Shown in pieces: positions 1 to 12,562 of a stretch of 64,000 nt of DNA. Both the position numbers and the translations under genes were made by a program. Every line of letters starts with the position of its first letter. Within the stretch, counting starts at the first letter, position 1. Source of the DNA: Cacajao melanocephalus (Eukaryota; Chordata; Mammalia; Primates; Pitheciidae); the NCBI GenBank assembly GCA_963573385.1, contig CAUYLG010026770.1:20630-84629 (forward strand), read 5' to 3'. Below the pieces are notes generated by a model. The model was not told the origin of the DNA. It worked only from the letters and a program-made list of their open reading frames with translations, and searched no databases.

Positions 1-1570
1 CTTTGAGCCTTTGAGTCCTGCTAATTTGAAGAATTATTCCTGGACTTTTCAGTCACTTGAGCAAATAAATTTTCTTGTTTCTTATAACAGATTCTAAGTT
101 TTTGTAACTGAAAGAGAGAGCTGTATCTAATATATGCAGTCTATAGGTTGACTATTCAGTCTAGTACAAAGATGTTCAAATATTTTTAATGTATGTGGAT
201 AATGTGTTAAATAAAATATAAATTGATATAAAATTTTTATGTGTTTCTGTTAGGATTTTCTCAACAATATGCAGTACAGGTATAACTAGAAAATTTTAGC
301 AGTCCCTTCAAATTCTAAAACTCTATGATGTTTAAGAGATTTTGCGTTACATAAACCAAGGTATAAACCTGCATATAAAATGGTACAGAGGACATCTGTC
401 CTCAGAGATTAATCAATAAGCAGCTGTGTTCCTTTGCATGATATTGTGAAATGCAGTAACTTTGAGACAATGATGTTACATTTTGGGATCTACAGATTAG
501 AGACATGGAAATAAGGTTGTGAATTCTAAATAAGACCAAAAATAATTTAAAAATCCAAAAGATGCCTTTTAAAAAATACACCTTTCAGTACTAATGGAGA
601 TTTCACACTGGGTAATATAAATCACCAACATGCTAATTAAGCTGTGTTTTTCACTTTAAGGTCTTTCTGTGCTTCCCTGAAAGTGATAACAAATGGAACA
701 TGATTATTTTCTTGAGATCTGAGATCAAAATGTCCACAAGCAATATATTGTTGTAGTGATACAATACCAAGCAAATAAAATAAAAGCTCTAAATATCACC
801 TACCACAAAACTTGGAATACAAAATGTGAAATTTGCAGAGGCATGACTAATGGAATGATTTCTATTTTTTCAGCAACGGAATAACCAGTCCATGAACCAA
901 GCACATACAATACTTAGAAAACAGTCTTAGAGAAAACTGACATATATATAGGGTATTTTATCTTGTATTATGTGATTTGTAGAAGCAATCTCAACTGGAA
1001 GTACTTCAAAGGAAGGCATTAAACAAGTGTAAAATAACTAACCTACAAGTATTTATTAAGCGTTTGCTATGTAGCCAGCCAAATCCAAGGTGATTGAAGA
1101 GAAAATAAGAGAGGGAAATCTAAGGACCCTGTTGGGAGTAACCTGCTAACTGTGTCCCCCTCTTTCAGCCTCTTCTGCTTCAAACCACTAGACCCATGGC
1201 TGCCAGGCTAATTGGCTGAAAGCAGAGCTTGCTTCCCTTTGATCATATATGCAAGCATCTTTAGTGGTCCCTCGCTGTACTACGCACATTCTCTCCATCT
1301 CTCAGGTAGGCATAACATAGTCCCAATCTTATCTTCCAGCCTTATCTCCCAGTATTGCCCTTTGAGTGACAACAGATTCCAGTTAGCATTTTTATTTAAA
1401 AAGAAATTGGTCCTAGAACGGCTATGGCACAGCGGGGATGAAGAGGAGGAGAAAGAGGAGACCAACATTCCTCGATTGGTTACTATGTGCTGAGTACTAG
1501 GCATATGCTAAGTATTTAACATCCATAGTCTCATTATAACCATATAAACTGAGTACTAATATCATCTCCA
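1..1570. other. Non-coding, little recognised
   Basis: AT-rich sequence, probably GBA3 intron 4. Around 1040-1090 there is a weak MIR/L2-like phrase (tatttattaagcgtttgcta). A purine-rich GAGGA run lies near 1441-1460. Nothing else is recognisable; the short open frames near 1212-1504 overlap on both strands and look like chance. Confidence 0.5.
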
Positions 1571-1574
1571 TTTT

Positions 1575-1760
1575 TTTCTATTGAGGTGAAATTTAGCTGA
1601 CATAAAATTAACCATTTCAAAGTAAATTAATTAGTGTATTTACAATGCTGTGCAACCACCACTTCTATCTAGTTTCCAAATGTTTTTATGGTTCCAAAAG
1701 GAAATCTCATACCCATTAAGCACTTAATTCTTAACTGCTCTTTTTTCCCTTCACTCAGCC
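1575..1760 (-). mobile_element. Old L1 3'-region fragment
   Basis: The phrases ctgacataaaattaaccatt and caaccaccacttctatctag are typical of the antisense strand of old mammalian L1 3' ends. Confidence 0.5.
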
Positions 1761-1916
1761 CATGGCAACAGGAAATCTGCACTCTGTCTCTATATCATCC
1801 CCATTTTACACATGGGGGTAATGCAGTGTAAGAGGTTAGGCTACTTTTCCAAAGTCTCCCTGCTAAATGTAATAGATCTTGGGTTCTTTCTCCTTCCTCA
1901 AAATAGCTAAGGCATG

Positions 1917-2404
1917 TGTATTAAGGTTCTCTAAAGAAACAACTAATAAGAGAGTCACACATATGAAAAGGAGTTTATTAAGGAGAATTGACTCACATGA
2001 TCACAAGGTGAAGTCCCACAATAGGGAGTCTGCAAGTTGAAGAGCAAGGAAACTAGTGGTGGATCAGCCAGAGTCCCAAAACCTCAAAAGTAGGGGAGCT
2101 TCAGTCTATGGCCAAAGCCCTGAGAACCCCTGGAAAACCACCTGTGTAAGTCCAAGAGTCCAAAAGCTGAAGAGCTTGAAGTTTGATGTTCAAGGTCAGG
2201 AAGCATCCAGCACTGGAGAAAGATGGAGGCCAGAAGACTCAGCAAGTCTGCTTTTCCATCTTCTCCTGCCTGCTTTCTCCTAGCCGTACTGGCAGCTGAT
2301 TAGATGGCACCCATCCAGATTGAGGCTGTGTCTGCCTCTCCCAGTCCACTGACTCAAATATTAATCTCTTTTGGCAACACCCTCACAGACACACCCAGGA
2401 ACAT
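1917..2404 (-). mobile_element. LTR-like element, copy 1 of a family seen three times here
   Basis: It starts TGTATTAAGGTTCTCTA and contains phrases shared, in reverse complement, with the element at 5821-6515: opening gagaacctt/aaggttctc, cctattgtggga/tcccacaatagg, and gactcaaat with ctcacagacacaccc. The far end is missing. An MIR-like piece with gatgaggaaactgagg follows at about 2440-2590. Confidence 0.65.
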
Positions 2405-2439
2405 GCTCTTCCTCATTAATCCCTGTGAGTAAATGCTAT

Positions 2440-2600
2440 TATTGTCTCTAGTTTACAGATGAGGAAACTGAGGGACAGAAGGAGTATTAACAATTACCTT
2501 GACTTTGCTAACTAGCCCCGAAGTGGGGAGACCAGGAGTTGAACCCAGGCAGTCTTACTCTAAGTTCACTTTCTTAACTACTCCTCTAGGCTATGTCTCT
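2440..2600 (-). repeat. MIR fragment
   Basis: The phrase ttacagatgaggaaactgag, followed by gaacccaggcagtc, is the classic MIR core on its reverse strand. Confidence 0.65.
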
Positions 2601-2694
2601 GGCTATTTTCAAAGAGAGAAGGAAATGTCACTTTCTGAGTAAACAGTACGTCAGGCAGGGCCTTGCAGTACAGTTTTGTACACTGTTTCTCTTT

Positions 2695-3010
2695 TTTAAT
2701 TGATAATAAAATCTTTACCTATTTATGGTATGCAACACATTTTGATATATCTGTACATTGTGGAACAGCTAAATCAAGCTGATTAACATATGCATTCCAT
2801 CACACTTTTCATTTTTATGAAGAGAACACTCAAAATACACTCTCTTAGCGATTTCCAAGAACACAATGGATTAACTAAGTCATCATGTTATACAATACAT
2901 TTCTTTAACTTATTTCTCCTAATTAATTTTGTATCCTTTGACCAACATCTCCAACCTCCACTCCATCCCCCTGCCCCTGGTAGCTACTCTTCTACTCTCT
3001 TCAAGATATT
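2695..3010 (-). mobile_element. L1 3'-end fragment
   Basis: The antisense 3' UTR phrases tttgtatcctttgaccaac and ccctgcccctggtagctac identify an older primate/mammalian L1 tail. Confidence 0.7.
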
Positions 3011-4914
3011 GGTATGCTCAGTGATTGCAGATTGTGGTATCTGAGAAGAGTGTACAGAGAATGTTAGTCTGGGTGAGTGTTGTGTGTTGTGGGGTGAGTA
3101 TATTGCATCTCTTGAAGTGGGTAATTTGTAGAGCCGGAAAATGCAAAGATCAAGTGCCTTAGGTCACCCATGAGCATCCAAAGTTACGAGGCACAACAAG
3201 AGGAGCAAGGCAGAAAAATGCAGGAAAGAAAAAGAGGTTTTGCTTACTGCACAATTTTCTCTTCTCTGTGAAGCATGAGCTATAGAATGGGCAGGGTAGA
3301 AAATGAAAAGAGACAGAGTCTGCAAAAACAAGCATACATTATAGCGATCCTCAGATGGGATGATCCTCCTGAGAATTTTGCCATGTTCTAGCTAATTAGC
3401 TAAATAGATAATTCATTTTACTCTTGAGAATCAAGTTTTCCCTCAGGGGGTAAATATTCAAGGTCTGCAAAAAGACAGTCCAAGACTACTGTGAGTGTTA
3501 ACTAAATACCAAACATCCATCCTTCAGAGTTTGAGCCGAGCAAGGACAAAGCAAAGGCATATTATCTGTCTTTGGGACTAGCCACTCCCCTCAGACTTCC
3601 CTTCATCCACTTCCATCTAATTTTCCATCCCCTCCCTCAGCATTTAGGCCTGGAGATAACTCATGCTTTGGGAATGCAGATCCTGAAGGGAATTCCTTTT
3701 GCTACTGCCAAAATATTCATACAGCAGGGAGAATTGTGCAGTATGTCATGGGTGGAACACAGGCAAGGGGAACAAAAGGCATGCCCAGAACTCAGTGAAT
3801 CAGAAAAGCATCACCCGTATAACAATGAGTGAGAGCAGACAACTGCAGAAATCCTCTTGAACAGCACTGTCTTCCAGTACAGCACAGAGCCGACCAGAGC
3901 CAATATGAAGGTACGACTACACCTAAAGACAGAGTGTAGCAAGAGAAAGGAGAGGTTCTGCCATAAAAACAGGAATCTGGGCAATTTGTCAATATGTATA
4001 CAGCACATCCAGGGACTGGATGTCCTGGGCAACTAGTACAATATTCTGTGCCCCTAAGTAGAAATAACCATAAAATAGAGACAGGTGCATCTGACTACAA
4101 GATTAAAATGCTCTTAGTCTTTGCCCTGTCATGATCATCTGGCCATTTTTTAAGCTTGACTTCTGCTCATGTATAGATGTCTTCCATAAAGCTATGCCAC
4201 CTAATTGACGTAAGTGTCTTACGTCCTTGACAGTTGTATTTTAAATCATAAATTTATAAATTAACATTTTGGATTACATATCATTGTCTTGAGAGTTGCT
4301 AGATATGAGTCTATTTCATGAGAAACCGATATTCTCTAAGAATGTTGAGAGAACTTTAGTTTCTGAGCAAACAAATCTGGCCAGTCCCAGTAATGCCTCC
4401 AAAGGGCATTGTCCAACTGTCTGGCTGGACTCTCTAGGTGTTATTCCTTTTGCTCATGTCCTTCAAACTACCACAGCCATGCAGGTCATCAGGTTAACTT
4501 CATTGCAAAGAATCAACTTCCACTCTAGTCAGAAGCATAGAAGAGTCCTTTATAGGTTGAGATATTGTGATTCCTTCATTCAAAGTAGCCAAAAGTCAAA
4601 ACACTATATAGAATTTAAGAGATTAAATGAGCCCCTATTTCACAAGTGATGACAAAATGGTCTCAGATGACTTGTTTGTGGTCACATCTTTTTGTCCTAG
4701 GATTTTTGGGTTAAATTTAAGTTTCTTTTCATTGCATCACAATGGTCCCCTAAGACCATAAAAATTATCACCATTCCACAAAAAAAATCATGTTTCTAAC
4801 ATTTTTCGCATACACAGTTATTCTTAAGTGATTTGAATTTCAAAACATAGTCAATCTCAGTCTGCATCCTCCCTCCACCACATAGTGTGCAAATTGTTAG
4901 TGCATTTTCAAAGT
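3011..4914. other. Non-coding, no recognised feature
   Basis: I see no convincing repeat or exon. A 117-codon open frame at 4296-4649 (+) has no recognisable product or flanking splice signals and was not called. Confidence 0.4.
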
Positions 4915-5110
4915 GAAAAATGCCCTGTTCTCACTTAGAAGTGGGAGCTAAATAATGGGTACCTATGTACATAAACATAGAAATAATAGACACGAGGCAC
5001 TCCAAAAGTGGGGAGGGGAGAGGGCAGAGAGAGTGGAAAACTTACTGATCAGGTACAACGTTCACTCTTTGGGTAATGCGTACACTAGAAGCCCAATTCT
5101 TACCTCACAT
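4915..5110 (+). mobile_element. L1 3'-end fragment
   Basis: The phrases gttctcacttagaagtggga and ccaaaagtggggaggggag are L1 ORF2/3' UTR sense-strand sequence. Confidence 0.65.
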
Positions 5111-5213
5111 GGTGGGATTTCGCTGATCACCTTCGATAACCAAAGAATCGCCTGTCTTTAGTTTTGCACTTTTGTTTCAAATCTATTGAATTTCATATGG
5201 TAGTTTTCTTTGA

Positions 5214-5611
<398 letters not shown>

Positions 5612-5619
5612 TTTCGCAC

Positions 5620-5820
5620 CTTTTTTTTTTTAATTTAAACTTTTATTTTAGATAGACAGTGTACATGTGCAGGTTTGTTACATGGGTATATTGCATGATG
5701 CTGAGGTTTGGGGTACAGGTCCCAACACCCAATGAGCATAGTACCAAATAGTTACTTTTCAACCCATCCCCCCACCCTCCCTTCCCCTTCTCATGGTCTT
5801 CAGTGTCTGTTGTTCCCATG
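5620..5820 (-). mobile_element. L1 3' end, part 1 (interrupted by LTR)
   Basis: Antisense L1 3' end starting with a T-run and running to cagtgtctgttgttcccatg. The same L1 resumes at 6521 with tttgtgtccatgtgtgctca, exactly the next phrase in L1. Confidence 0.85.
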
Positions 5821-6202
5821 TGGTATGGCTAATACTTGGTGTCAACTTGATTGGATTGAAGGATAAAACTATTGATCCTGCTTGTGTCTGTGAGGGTGCT
5901 GCCAAAGGAGGTTAACATTTGAGTCAGTGGGCTAGGAGAGGTAGACCCACCTTCTGGGTGGGCACCATATAATCAGCAGCCAGCGTAACTAGAATATAAG
6001 CAGGCAGCAAAATGTGAAAAGAGAGAGTGACCTAGTCTCCCAGCCTCCACCTTTCTCCCGTGCTGGATGCTTCCTGCCCTTGAACATTGAACTTCAAATT
6101 CCTCAGTTTTGGAACTCAGACTTGTTCTCCTTGCTTCTCAACCTGCAGATGGCCTATTGTGGGACCTTGTGATCCTGTGAGTTAATAATAAACTCGCCTT
6201 TA

Positions 6203-6220
6203 CATATATATGTATGTATG

Positions 6221-6261
<41 letters not shown>

Positions 6262-6475
6262 CCATTCCATTAGTTCTGTCTCATATATATATATATACAT
6301 GTATACATATATATATATTTCATTAGTTCTGTCTCATATATATACATATATATGTGTGTGCATATATATATACATATATATGTGTGTGCATATATATATA
6401 TTTATATATATGCCTCTATATATGAACATATATATGAACATATATGTTCATATATAGAGGCATATATATATATAT
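6203..6475. repeat. Compound TA/TG/CA microsatellite
   Basis: Runs of (CA)n at about 6223-6253 and of TA, TATG and TGTGTG up to 6475. Within it, short unique LTR phrases are repeated, so it grew by duplication inside the LTR. Confidence 0.9.
6403..6470. repeat. Perfect inverted repeat / palindrome
   Basis: Arms 6403-6432 and 6441-6470 are exact reverse complements (30 bp) with an 8-base spacer. An alternative centre gives a 28-bp uninterrupted palindrome at 6429-6456 around tgaacatatatgttca. Both could extrude as hairpins. Confidence 0.9.
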
Positions 6476-6520
6476 TCCATTAGTTCTGTCCCTCTAGAGA
6501 ACCTTCACTAATCCACCATG

Positions 6521-6600
6521 TTTGTGTCCATGTGTGCTCAGTATTTAGCTCCCATTTATAACTGAGCAAATGCGTATTTGTTTTTTTTCTGTTCCTGCTA
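6521..6600 (-). mobile_element. L1 3' end, part 2
   Basis: Continuation of the L1 at 5620-5820 after the LTR insertion, with agctcccatttataactgag and a final ctgttcctgc. Confidence 0.8.
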
Positions 6601-6690
6601 CAAACTACCTTCTTTAAAAATCTGCATCTCCTCACTCAGGGCAGTTGTCTGGGTGCAGTGTTGAGAAAGAACTGCAGGAAGGACAGCAGC

Positions 6691-6760
6691 AAGGCAAGTG
6701 TGACTGGAGTAGGGTGTAAGAGAGAAAGGCAAGTGTGACTGGAGTGGGGTGTAAGAGAGA
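6691..6760 (+). repeat. 35-bp tandem duplication
   Basis: Two adjacent copies of a unit beginning aaggcaagtgtgactggagt with one main mismatch. Confidence 0.85.
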
Positions 6761-9006
6761 GCAACAGAAGATGAGGTCAAAGAGTCTGAAGAAGAAGGGG
6801 ACTATGCAGGACTGTTCAGTTAAGGGTTTGACTATTACTCTATGTGAGGTGGATAGCCTTTGAAGAGTTCTAAGCAGAACATTTATAAGATATGTCTTAT
6901 GCTTTAAGAAGATAACTCTGGCTGCTGCAAAAATGAACAAATGGGAGACCAGGTAAGAGCAAATTCCATGAATCCAAAAAAAGATGATGGTGGATTGAAC
7001 CTAGGAGTTTGCAGATTAATTTTCTGAGAGCATACTAAAAAAAAAGACGAGAGACAAAAATCACTCCAAGATTTTGAACTCAAGTAATTGGAAGCTTGGA
7101 GCTGTCATTGAATGAGATGCTTTAAGAAGGCACTGGACCATACAGAGATTACCAAGGCACGGTGGCTCTAAGAAATCACGGTCTAGGAAGAGAGATGGAC
7201 AAGTAAAAGAATAAAAGTAAAAAAAAATTCCATTTATTGGACACTTATTTGGTGACATTTAGTTTCAAACACTGAACTAAATATTTTGCAAACATGACAT
7301 AATTCAATTCTCATAAACACTTAATTTGGTAGATATAATTAGCCCTGTTTTACTGGTAAGAAACTGAAGCTTGGCAGAGTGAAGTTGCTTATTCAAGATC
7401 TAAGAGCTGGAAGAAGACCAGTCTGCATCCACACCTGTTTAACCTCAAACTTGTGCTCTTAACTGTTATACTTTAGTCTAACTCTAGCTAAACTTAGTCT
7501 GAGGAAATAAGGCAGGCAGGATATGTGAAGCAAGCCCCAGAGTACACAGAGCAGTTTACCTATGATAGAATGATTGCACAATCACTATTAATCCATAAAA
7601 CAAGAAGGATGGACTCTATGATTTCCATGGTTCCTTCTAGCTCTAAAAGCCTATAATTTTAAAACATGGTGCTGCTTCTTTTCACTAAAGTAAAAATTAT
7701 TTTTATCCCTTAAGATTGAATAGCATATAACACAATTCTCTTATTTATACAAAACTATTCCAAGTCAGGCTGAATGGTGCATTACAGATAAAAGAATACC
7801 GGTGAACAAAGAAGGGTCAATGAGGAAAAGGAAAGGTCATATCAAGGAAAGAAAGGCACTATCATGAATCAGCAAAACAATAGATAAAATGAGGCTCAAA
7901 AAATCATTTTCCTGAGAACTGAAGAATTTTTATATCTATCTTTTATACTGAGATACATTGAGTGCTGACTATAAAGTTCAGTGGCAGCTGAAAACATATC
8001 CTTTCCCTTAACAGAAACTTTAATTTTCAGTCTGTTTTGCTCCAAATTCTGGTGTATAACATCACATTTTCAGTTTATCACAATTGCAATATCATATGAA
8101 CATATTTGTACCCAGAGAGAATATAAATCATGCACCTCTAGAAAAAGATAATATAATGTATTTATGTCTGCCTTCTCTTTGGGATATGTTTGTGAAATTA
8201 AAGTGTGGCCTAGATTTATGGACTCATAAAAACATCTTTGGTTTTAATTAGGATGCAATAAGCAGCATATTTCTCTGCATCATCATTGCTAGATTCATAA
8301 CGAATGTCCATTTTATATATAAGTATGTGTGTATGTATGTAGGCGATAAGCAGCTATGGGGATTTGCTGATGCTGAAGACAAATGAAGTTACAGGAAAAT
8401 GATACCTAAGTGTTTGATGAGCATGAACAGAAAAGAAAGCTCTAAACTCTGGTTTAAATGGTGCCTCATGAAACTAGAGTATTATAGTCAAGAGGGCAGA
8501 ACTCTGAGCCCCTCTCCTTCACTTCATTCTCATTTAGCTGTCTTCATATGATGTCATTCATATAATAGCATCTTAAAACTATTACTTTAAGCTTTTAAAA
8601 AGTGTGTAAAACTGCAATCAGGATTATAATAAATTGATTCACTATTTTAAAATATTTAAAAATTGAAGACTTTGTTTCATATATTAGAATCATCATTGCC
8701 TCTAAATAACTTCCTGGGGATTGCCAGGTGAAATGGCGTTCATTTAGTATAATGGATATTGTTTTTTATAAAAATATACATTAAACACACAAACCAGGAT
8801 AGAATGTTCAAATAACGTGGACAGACACCTGACAGAAGACAGAAGAAATTCAAATAAACTAATAAATAAAAGATTTTGCATTCTATGTAATTAAATGTAA
8901 ATAAAAATAACAAAAATATACTTGTAAATGTATGTATCTTGTCAAATTAGCAAAGTGTGTGTTGTGTGCATATGTGTTTTAAAAAGAACACTCAATATTG
9001 GTGATA
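6761..9006. other. Non-coding with weak MIR relics
   Basis: MIR-like sequence occurs at about 7290-7450 (tactggtaagaaactgaagc). A GTAT-rich microsatellite lies near 8310-8345. Otherwise AT-rich without recognisable features. Confidence 0.45.
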
Positions 9007-9011
9007 ATGTG

Positions 9012-9384
9012 TGATATGGTTTGGCTGTGTCCCCACCCAAATCTTATCTTGAACTGTAGCTCCTAAAATTCTCATGTGTCATGGGAGAGACCTGATGGGA
9101 GGGAATTGAATCACGGGAGCAGGTCTTTCCCATGCTGTTCCCATGATAGTGAATAAGTCTCATGAGCTCTGGTATGGTTTTATAAAGTGTTGTCCCCCTG
9201 CACATGCTCTTTCTGCCTACCACCATGTAAGACTAAGATGTGCCTTTGCTCCTTATTCACCTTCCACCATGATCATGAGGCCTCCTCAGTCATGTGGAAC
9301 TGTGAGTCAATTCAACATCTTTCCTTTATAAGTTATGCAGTCTCAGGTATGTCTTTATTTGCAGTGTGAGAACAAACTAATATA
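9012..9384 (+). mobile_element. THE1/MST-type solo LTR
   Basis: Starts TGATATGGTTTGGCTGTGTC, ends ACTAATATA, and is flanked on both sides by ATGTG (9007-9011 and 9385-9389), a perfect 5-bp target duplication. No internal retroviral region is present. This MaLR family is primate-specific. Confidence 0.93.
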
Positions 9385-9484
9385 ATGTGGCAAAATGAAT
9401 ATCCTAACAAGAGTGAAGAGAAAAATTTCTAGAAATCAACTTGAAAATGTATATCCAAGTGCTTTTAAAAGTACATACTCTTTG

Positions 9485-10445
9485 AAACAGACCACCCATA
9501 GAATGGCAGCAAATATTTGTAAACTGTGCATCTGACAAAGGACTAGTATCTAAAATCTACAAGGAACTCAAACAAATCAGCAAGAAATAAAACAAATAAT
9601 CCCATTAAAAATGGGCAAATTAGATGAACAGACATTTCTCAAAAGAAGATATACAAATGGTCAACATACTTATGAAATTGCTCAACATCATTAATCATCA
9701 GGGAAATGCAAACTAAAACCTCCACGAGATACCACCATACTTGTGCAAGAAAGGTCATTATTAAAAAGTCAGAAAACAATACATGTTTGTGTGGATGTGG
9801 TGAAAGTGAATGCTTATATACCATGGGTGGGAATGTAAATTAGTGTAACCTCTGTGGAAAATAGTATGGAGATTTCTTAAAGAACTAGAAAGAGATCTAC
9901 CATTTGATCCAGCAATTCCACTACTGGGTATCTACCCAAAGGATTAGAAGTCTTTATATAAGACACCTGCATATGTATATTTATTGCATCACAATTCACA
10001 AATTGCAAAGACACAGAATCAACTTACGTGCCCATCAACCAATGAGTGGATAAATTAAATGTGGTATAGATACACTGTGGAATACTACTCAGCAGTAAAA
10101 ATGATGAAATAATGTATTTTGTAGAAACTTTGATGGAATTGGAAGTCATTATTCTAAGTAAGGTAACTCAGGAATAGAAAATTAAATACCATATGTGCTC
10201 ACATGTAAGTGGGAGCTAAGCTATGATTATGCAAAGGCATACAAAGTGATTAATGGACATTAGAGACTCATAAGGGAGAGGGAGGGAGGCTAGAAATTTT
10301 AAAAACTACACATTAGGTACATTGTACACTACTCGGGTGATGGGTGCACTGAAATCTCAGACTTCACCACTATATAATTCATCCATGTAACCAAAAACCA
10401 CTTGTACCCCAAAAGCTATTAAAATTTTTAAAAATTAAAAAATAA
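9485..10445 (+). mobile_element. 5'-truncated L1 (ORF2 end and 3' UTR)
   Basis: Sense-strand ORF2 phrases (catctgacaaaggactagta, ccattaaaaatgggcaaat, actactgggtatctacccaa) run on to an A-rich tail. Many stops break the reverse-transcriptase-end frame, so it is inactive. Confidence 0.9.
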
Positions 10446-10929
10446 ACATAAAATACAAAAAATAAAAGTGTATATTCTTTGACATAAATGTAAGCTGGGT
10501 CAAAAAAAATTTTCTCCAAAGATTTATCATGATTTTAGATAATCTGTTAGTGTGAAAACAAGTAGCTAATTCTCCCAATTTCCATTTTCCTATGGAACAT
10601 TTTAAAATATATAGTAAGTAAAACCTGTAATACCTCTGAAAACCATAAAAGCTATGTTCCATTTGCCAAAAAATGTAGTTTTTGGTTTGTTTGCTTGAGA
10701 GAGGGTAGATGGCATAGATGGCACCAGGGTGAAGGAAGAATAGAGGATAGCTCAGTGTGGACAGGAAGTAGAGAAAACTCATGTGAAAAGTAGACATCAT
10801 CAGCAGGAAAATCACGGCCTGGATCCCTCCCAAATGAAGGAAAAAACAATTAGACCCTTGAAAAGATACTACCTCTCATAAGAAAAAAAAAAAAAAACCT
10901 CCAAAAACTTACAGAAAATAATTGGCTCT
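10446..10929. other. Non-coding, nothing recognised
   Basis: A 132-codon minus-strand open frame at 10435-10833 overlaps the L1 tail at one end and has no recognisable product. Confidence 0.4.
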
Positions 10930-11278
10930 TGTATTAATTTGTTTTCATGCTGCTGATAAAGACATAACCAAGACTGGGCAATTAAAAAAAAAAAAAAGAG
11001 GTTTACTGGACTCACAGTTCCATGTGGCTGGGGAGGCCTTACAATCATGGCAGAAGGTGAAAGGCACGTCTTACATGGTGGCAGACAAGAGAAGAGAGTT
11101 TGTGCAGGGAAATCCCCATTTTTAAAACTATCAAATCTCGTGAGACTTATTCACTATCATGAGAACAGTGCAGGGAAGACCCACCCTCATAGTTCAATCA
11201 CCTCCCCAATGCATGTGGGAATTGTGGAAGTTACAATTCAAGATGAGATTTCGGTGGGGTCACAGCCAAACCATATAA
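10930..11278 (-). mobile_element. MST/THE1-type solo LTR
   Basis: Reverse-strand LTR from TGTATTAATTTGTTTTCA to CCAAACCATATAA. Flanks GCTCT and ACTCT match at four of five positions, consistent with an old 5-bp duplication. Confidence 0.88.
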
Positions 11279-12380
11279 ACTCTGAAAGGGACTTATCACT
11301 GGAAAAGGATGCATGTTTAGAAAAATTTTGCCACTTTATCTCAACAATATGTGAATTCTTATTGTATTTATGAAACTAGAGTAAATAGTCACAAGATCAG
11401 GAAAGAACACATGGAGAAAATAAATTGCTCAATTAAAAATCACTGTGATGGTGGTAGAGATCAGAAAATTGGGCATAGCTGAAAATCAAATAAGTAAAGT
11501 GGAAGACAGGGTTGGTAATCTGCCCAAATCTCAGAGAACGGTAAAAAGACTTAAATATAAGAGAAAAAATCGACATGGAGACTAGATTTTTAAAAATCCA
11601 ATAACCTACATGTAAAAATTAGTTCTCAGTTGAAGTACAGATGAGGGCGACCTGATTATTATAGACACGATGGCATAATTTTTTTTCTGAAATTACAAAA
11701 ACCCTGAAACTATTGATGCAAATGGCTTACTGACAGATCACATAAACGAAAAGACAGAGATCATCTGCATGTATTTCAAGGATAAACAAATATTCTTATA
11801 AGCATTCACGAAGATACTTGATCACTTACAAAGAAATGAAATCAGTCTATCTACAGACTTCTCTTCCACAAACTAATGCTCAGAAGAAAATGAAGCAAGA
11901 CTTTAATTAGAAGGAAACAAAAGAAGGAGGAGGAAGAAGAGAAGTATGTTTTTACACAGAGTATTGGATTTTCTGAATCTGTTCTTCATGTCTTTATTTT
12001 TTCACTTTAAATCTTTGTGACCTCCTGAGAGGAGAAGGAAAAAGAGGAAGAAATGAAGAAGAAAAATAATTTCAGACACACATATATTACTATTTATGTG
12101 CAATTGCCTTTGCATTTTCAAACAATGCAGTCCAGAAATGCTCTGAAAACATTGCACCTGTTACAAACTCTTCCTGAAGTCTTTTTTAGAAAAGTTATCT
12201 ACCATCTCACAATGGCTAACATAAGTGAGAACACCTAGTTAAATATCTCTTAAAAACTGAGGCTTTTTCATCTCTTACATTCACACACAGGCAGTCTAGG
12301 TTTCATGCAAAAAATGCTTCACAAATAATAACACAGAAATTTTTAGATTTCTTTTTAATATTAGAAGATCAAAGCCCTCA
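11279..12380. other. Non-coding, nothing recognised
   Basis: AT-rich, with purine-rich patches at 11900-11945 and 12025-12065 (GAAGGAGGAGGAAG type). No exon or known repeat is recognised. Confidence 0.4.
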
Positions 12381-12381
12381 A

Positions 12382-12562
12382 ATCAATGATTCTTCACATT
12401 TTCTGTATATTAGTATCTCCTGTAGAACTTGTAAAACCCAGGCAGCACCCCAGACATTAAGACATTTAAATGTCCAGCCAGGGATGGAACCCAAATGAAA
12501 GTATATGTTTAATCTTTCTGGGTGATTACAATGTGCAGCCAAGATTAAGAAGCAGTGCTACA
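12382..12562 (+). mobile_element. MER5A-like hAT-Charlie MITE
   Basis: A short element with inverted ends (caatgattcttcacattt ... aagattaagaagcagtg) and the inner phrase gtgattacaatgtgcagcca, typical of MER5-type non-autonomous hAT transposons. The L1 at 12563 landed at its right end. Confidence 0.65.

Larger units (their letters stand above)
5821..6515 (+). mobile_element. LTR-like element inserted into an L1, with 5-bp target duplication
   Basis: It begins TGGTATGGCTAATAC and ends CACTAATCCA, flanked by CCATG at 5816-5820 and 6516-6520. The 5-bp duplication and TG...CA ends fit an ERVL/MaLR-class solo LTR; I cannot name the subfamily. Its 3' part is stretched by a microsatellite (6203-6475) that contains three copies of the phrase cattagttctgtc. 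Confidence 0.75.

Noticed and set aside
6218..6457. Open frame of Thr-His and Ile-Tyr repeats
   Set aside because: Pure microsatellite translation.
10435..10833. 132-codon minus-strand frame
   Set aside because: It begins in an L1 tail, is Phe/Tyr-rich as expected for AT-rich DNA, and has no splice or promoter context.
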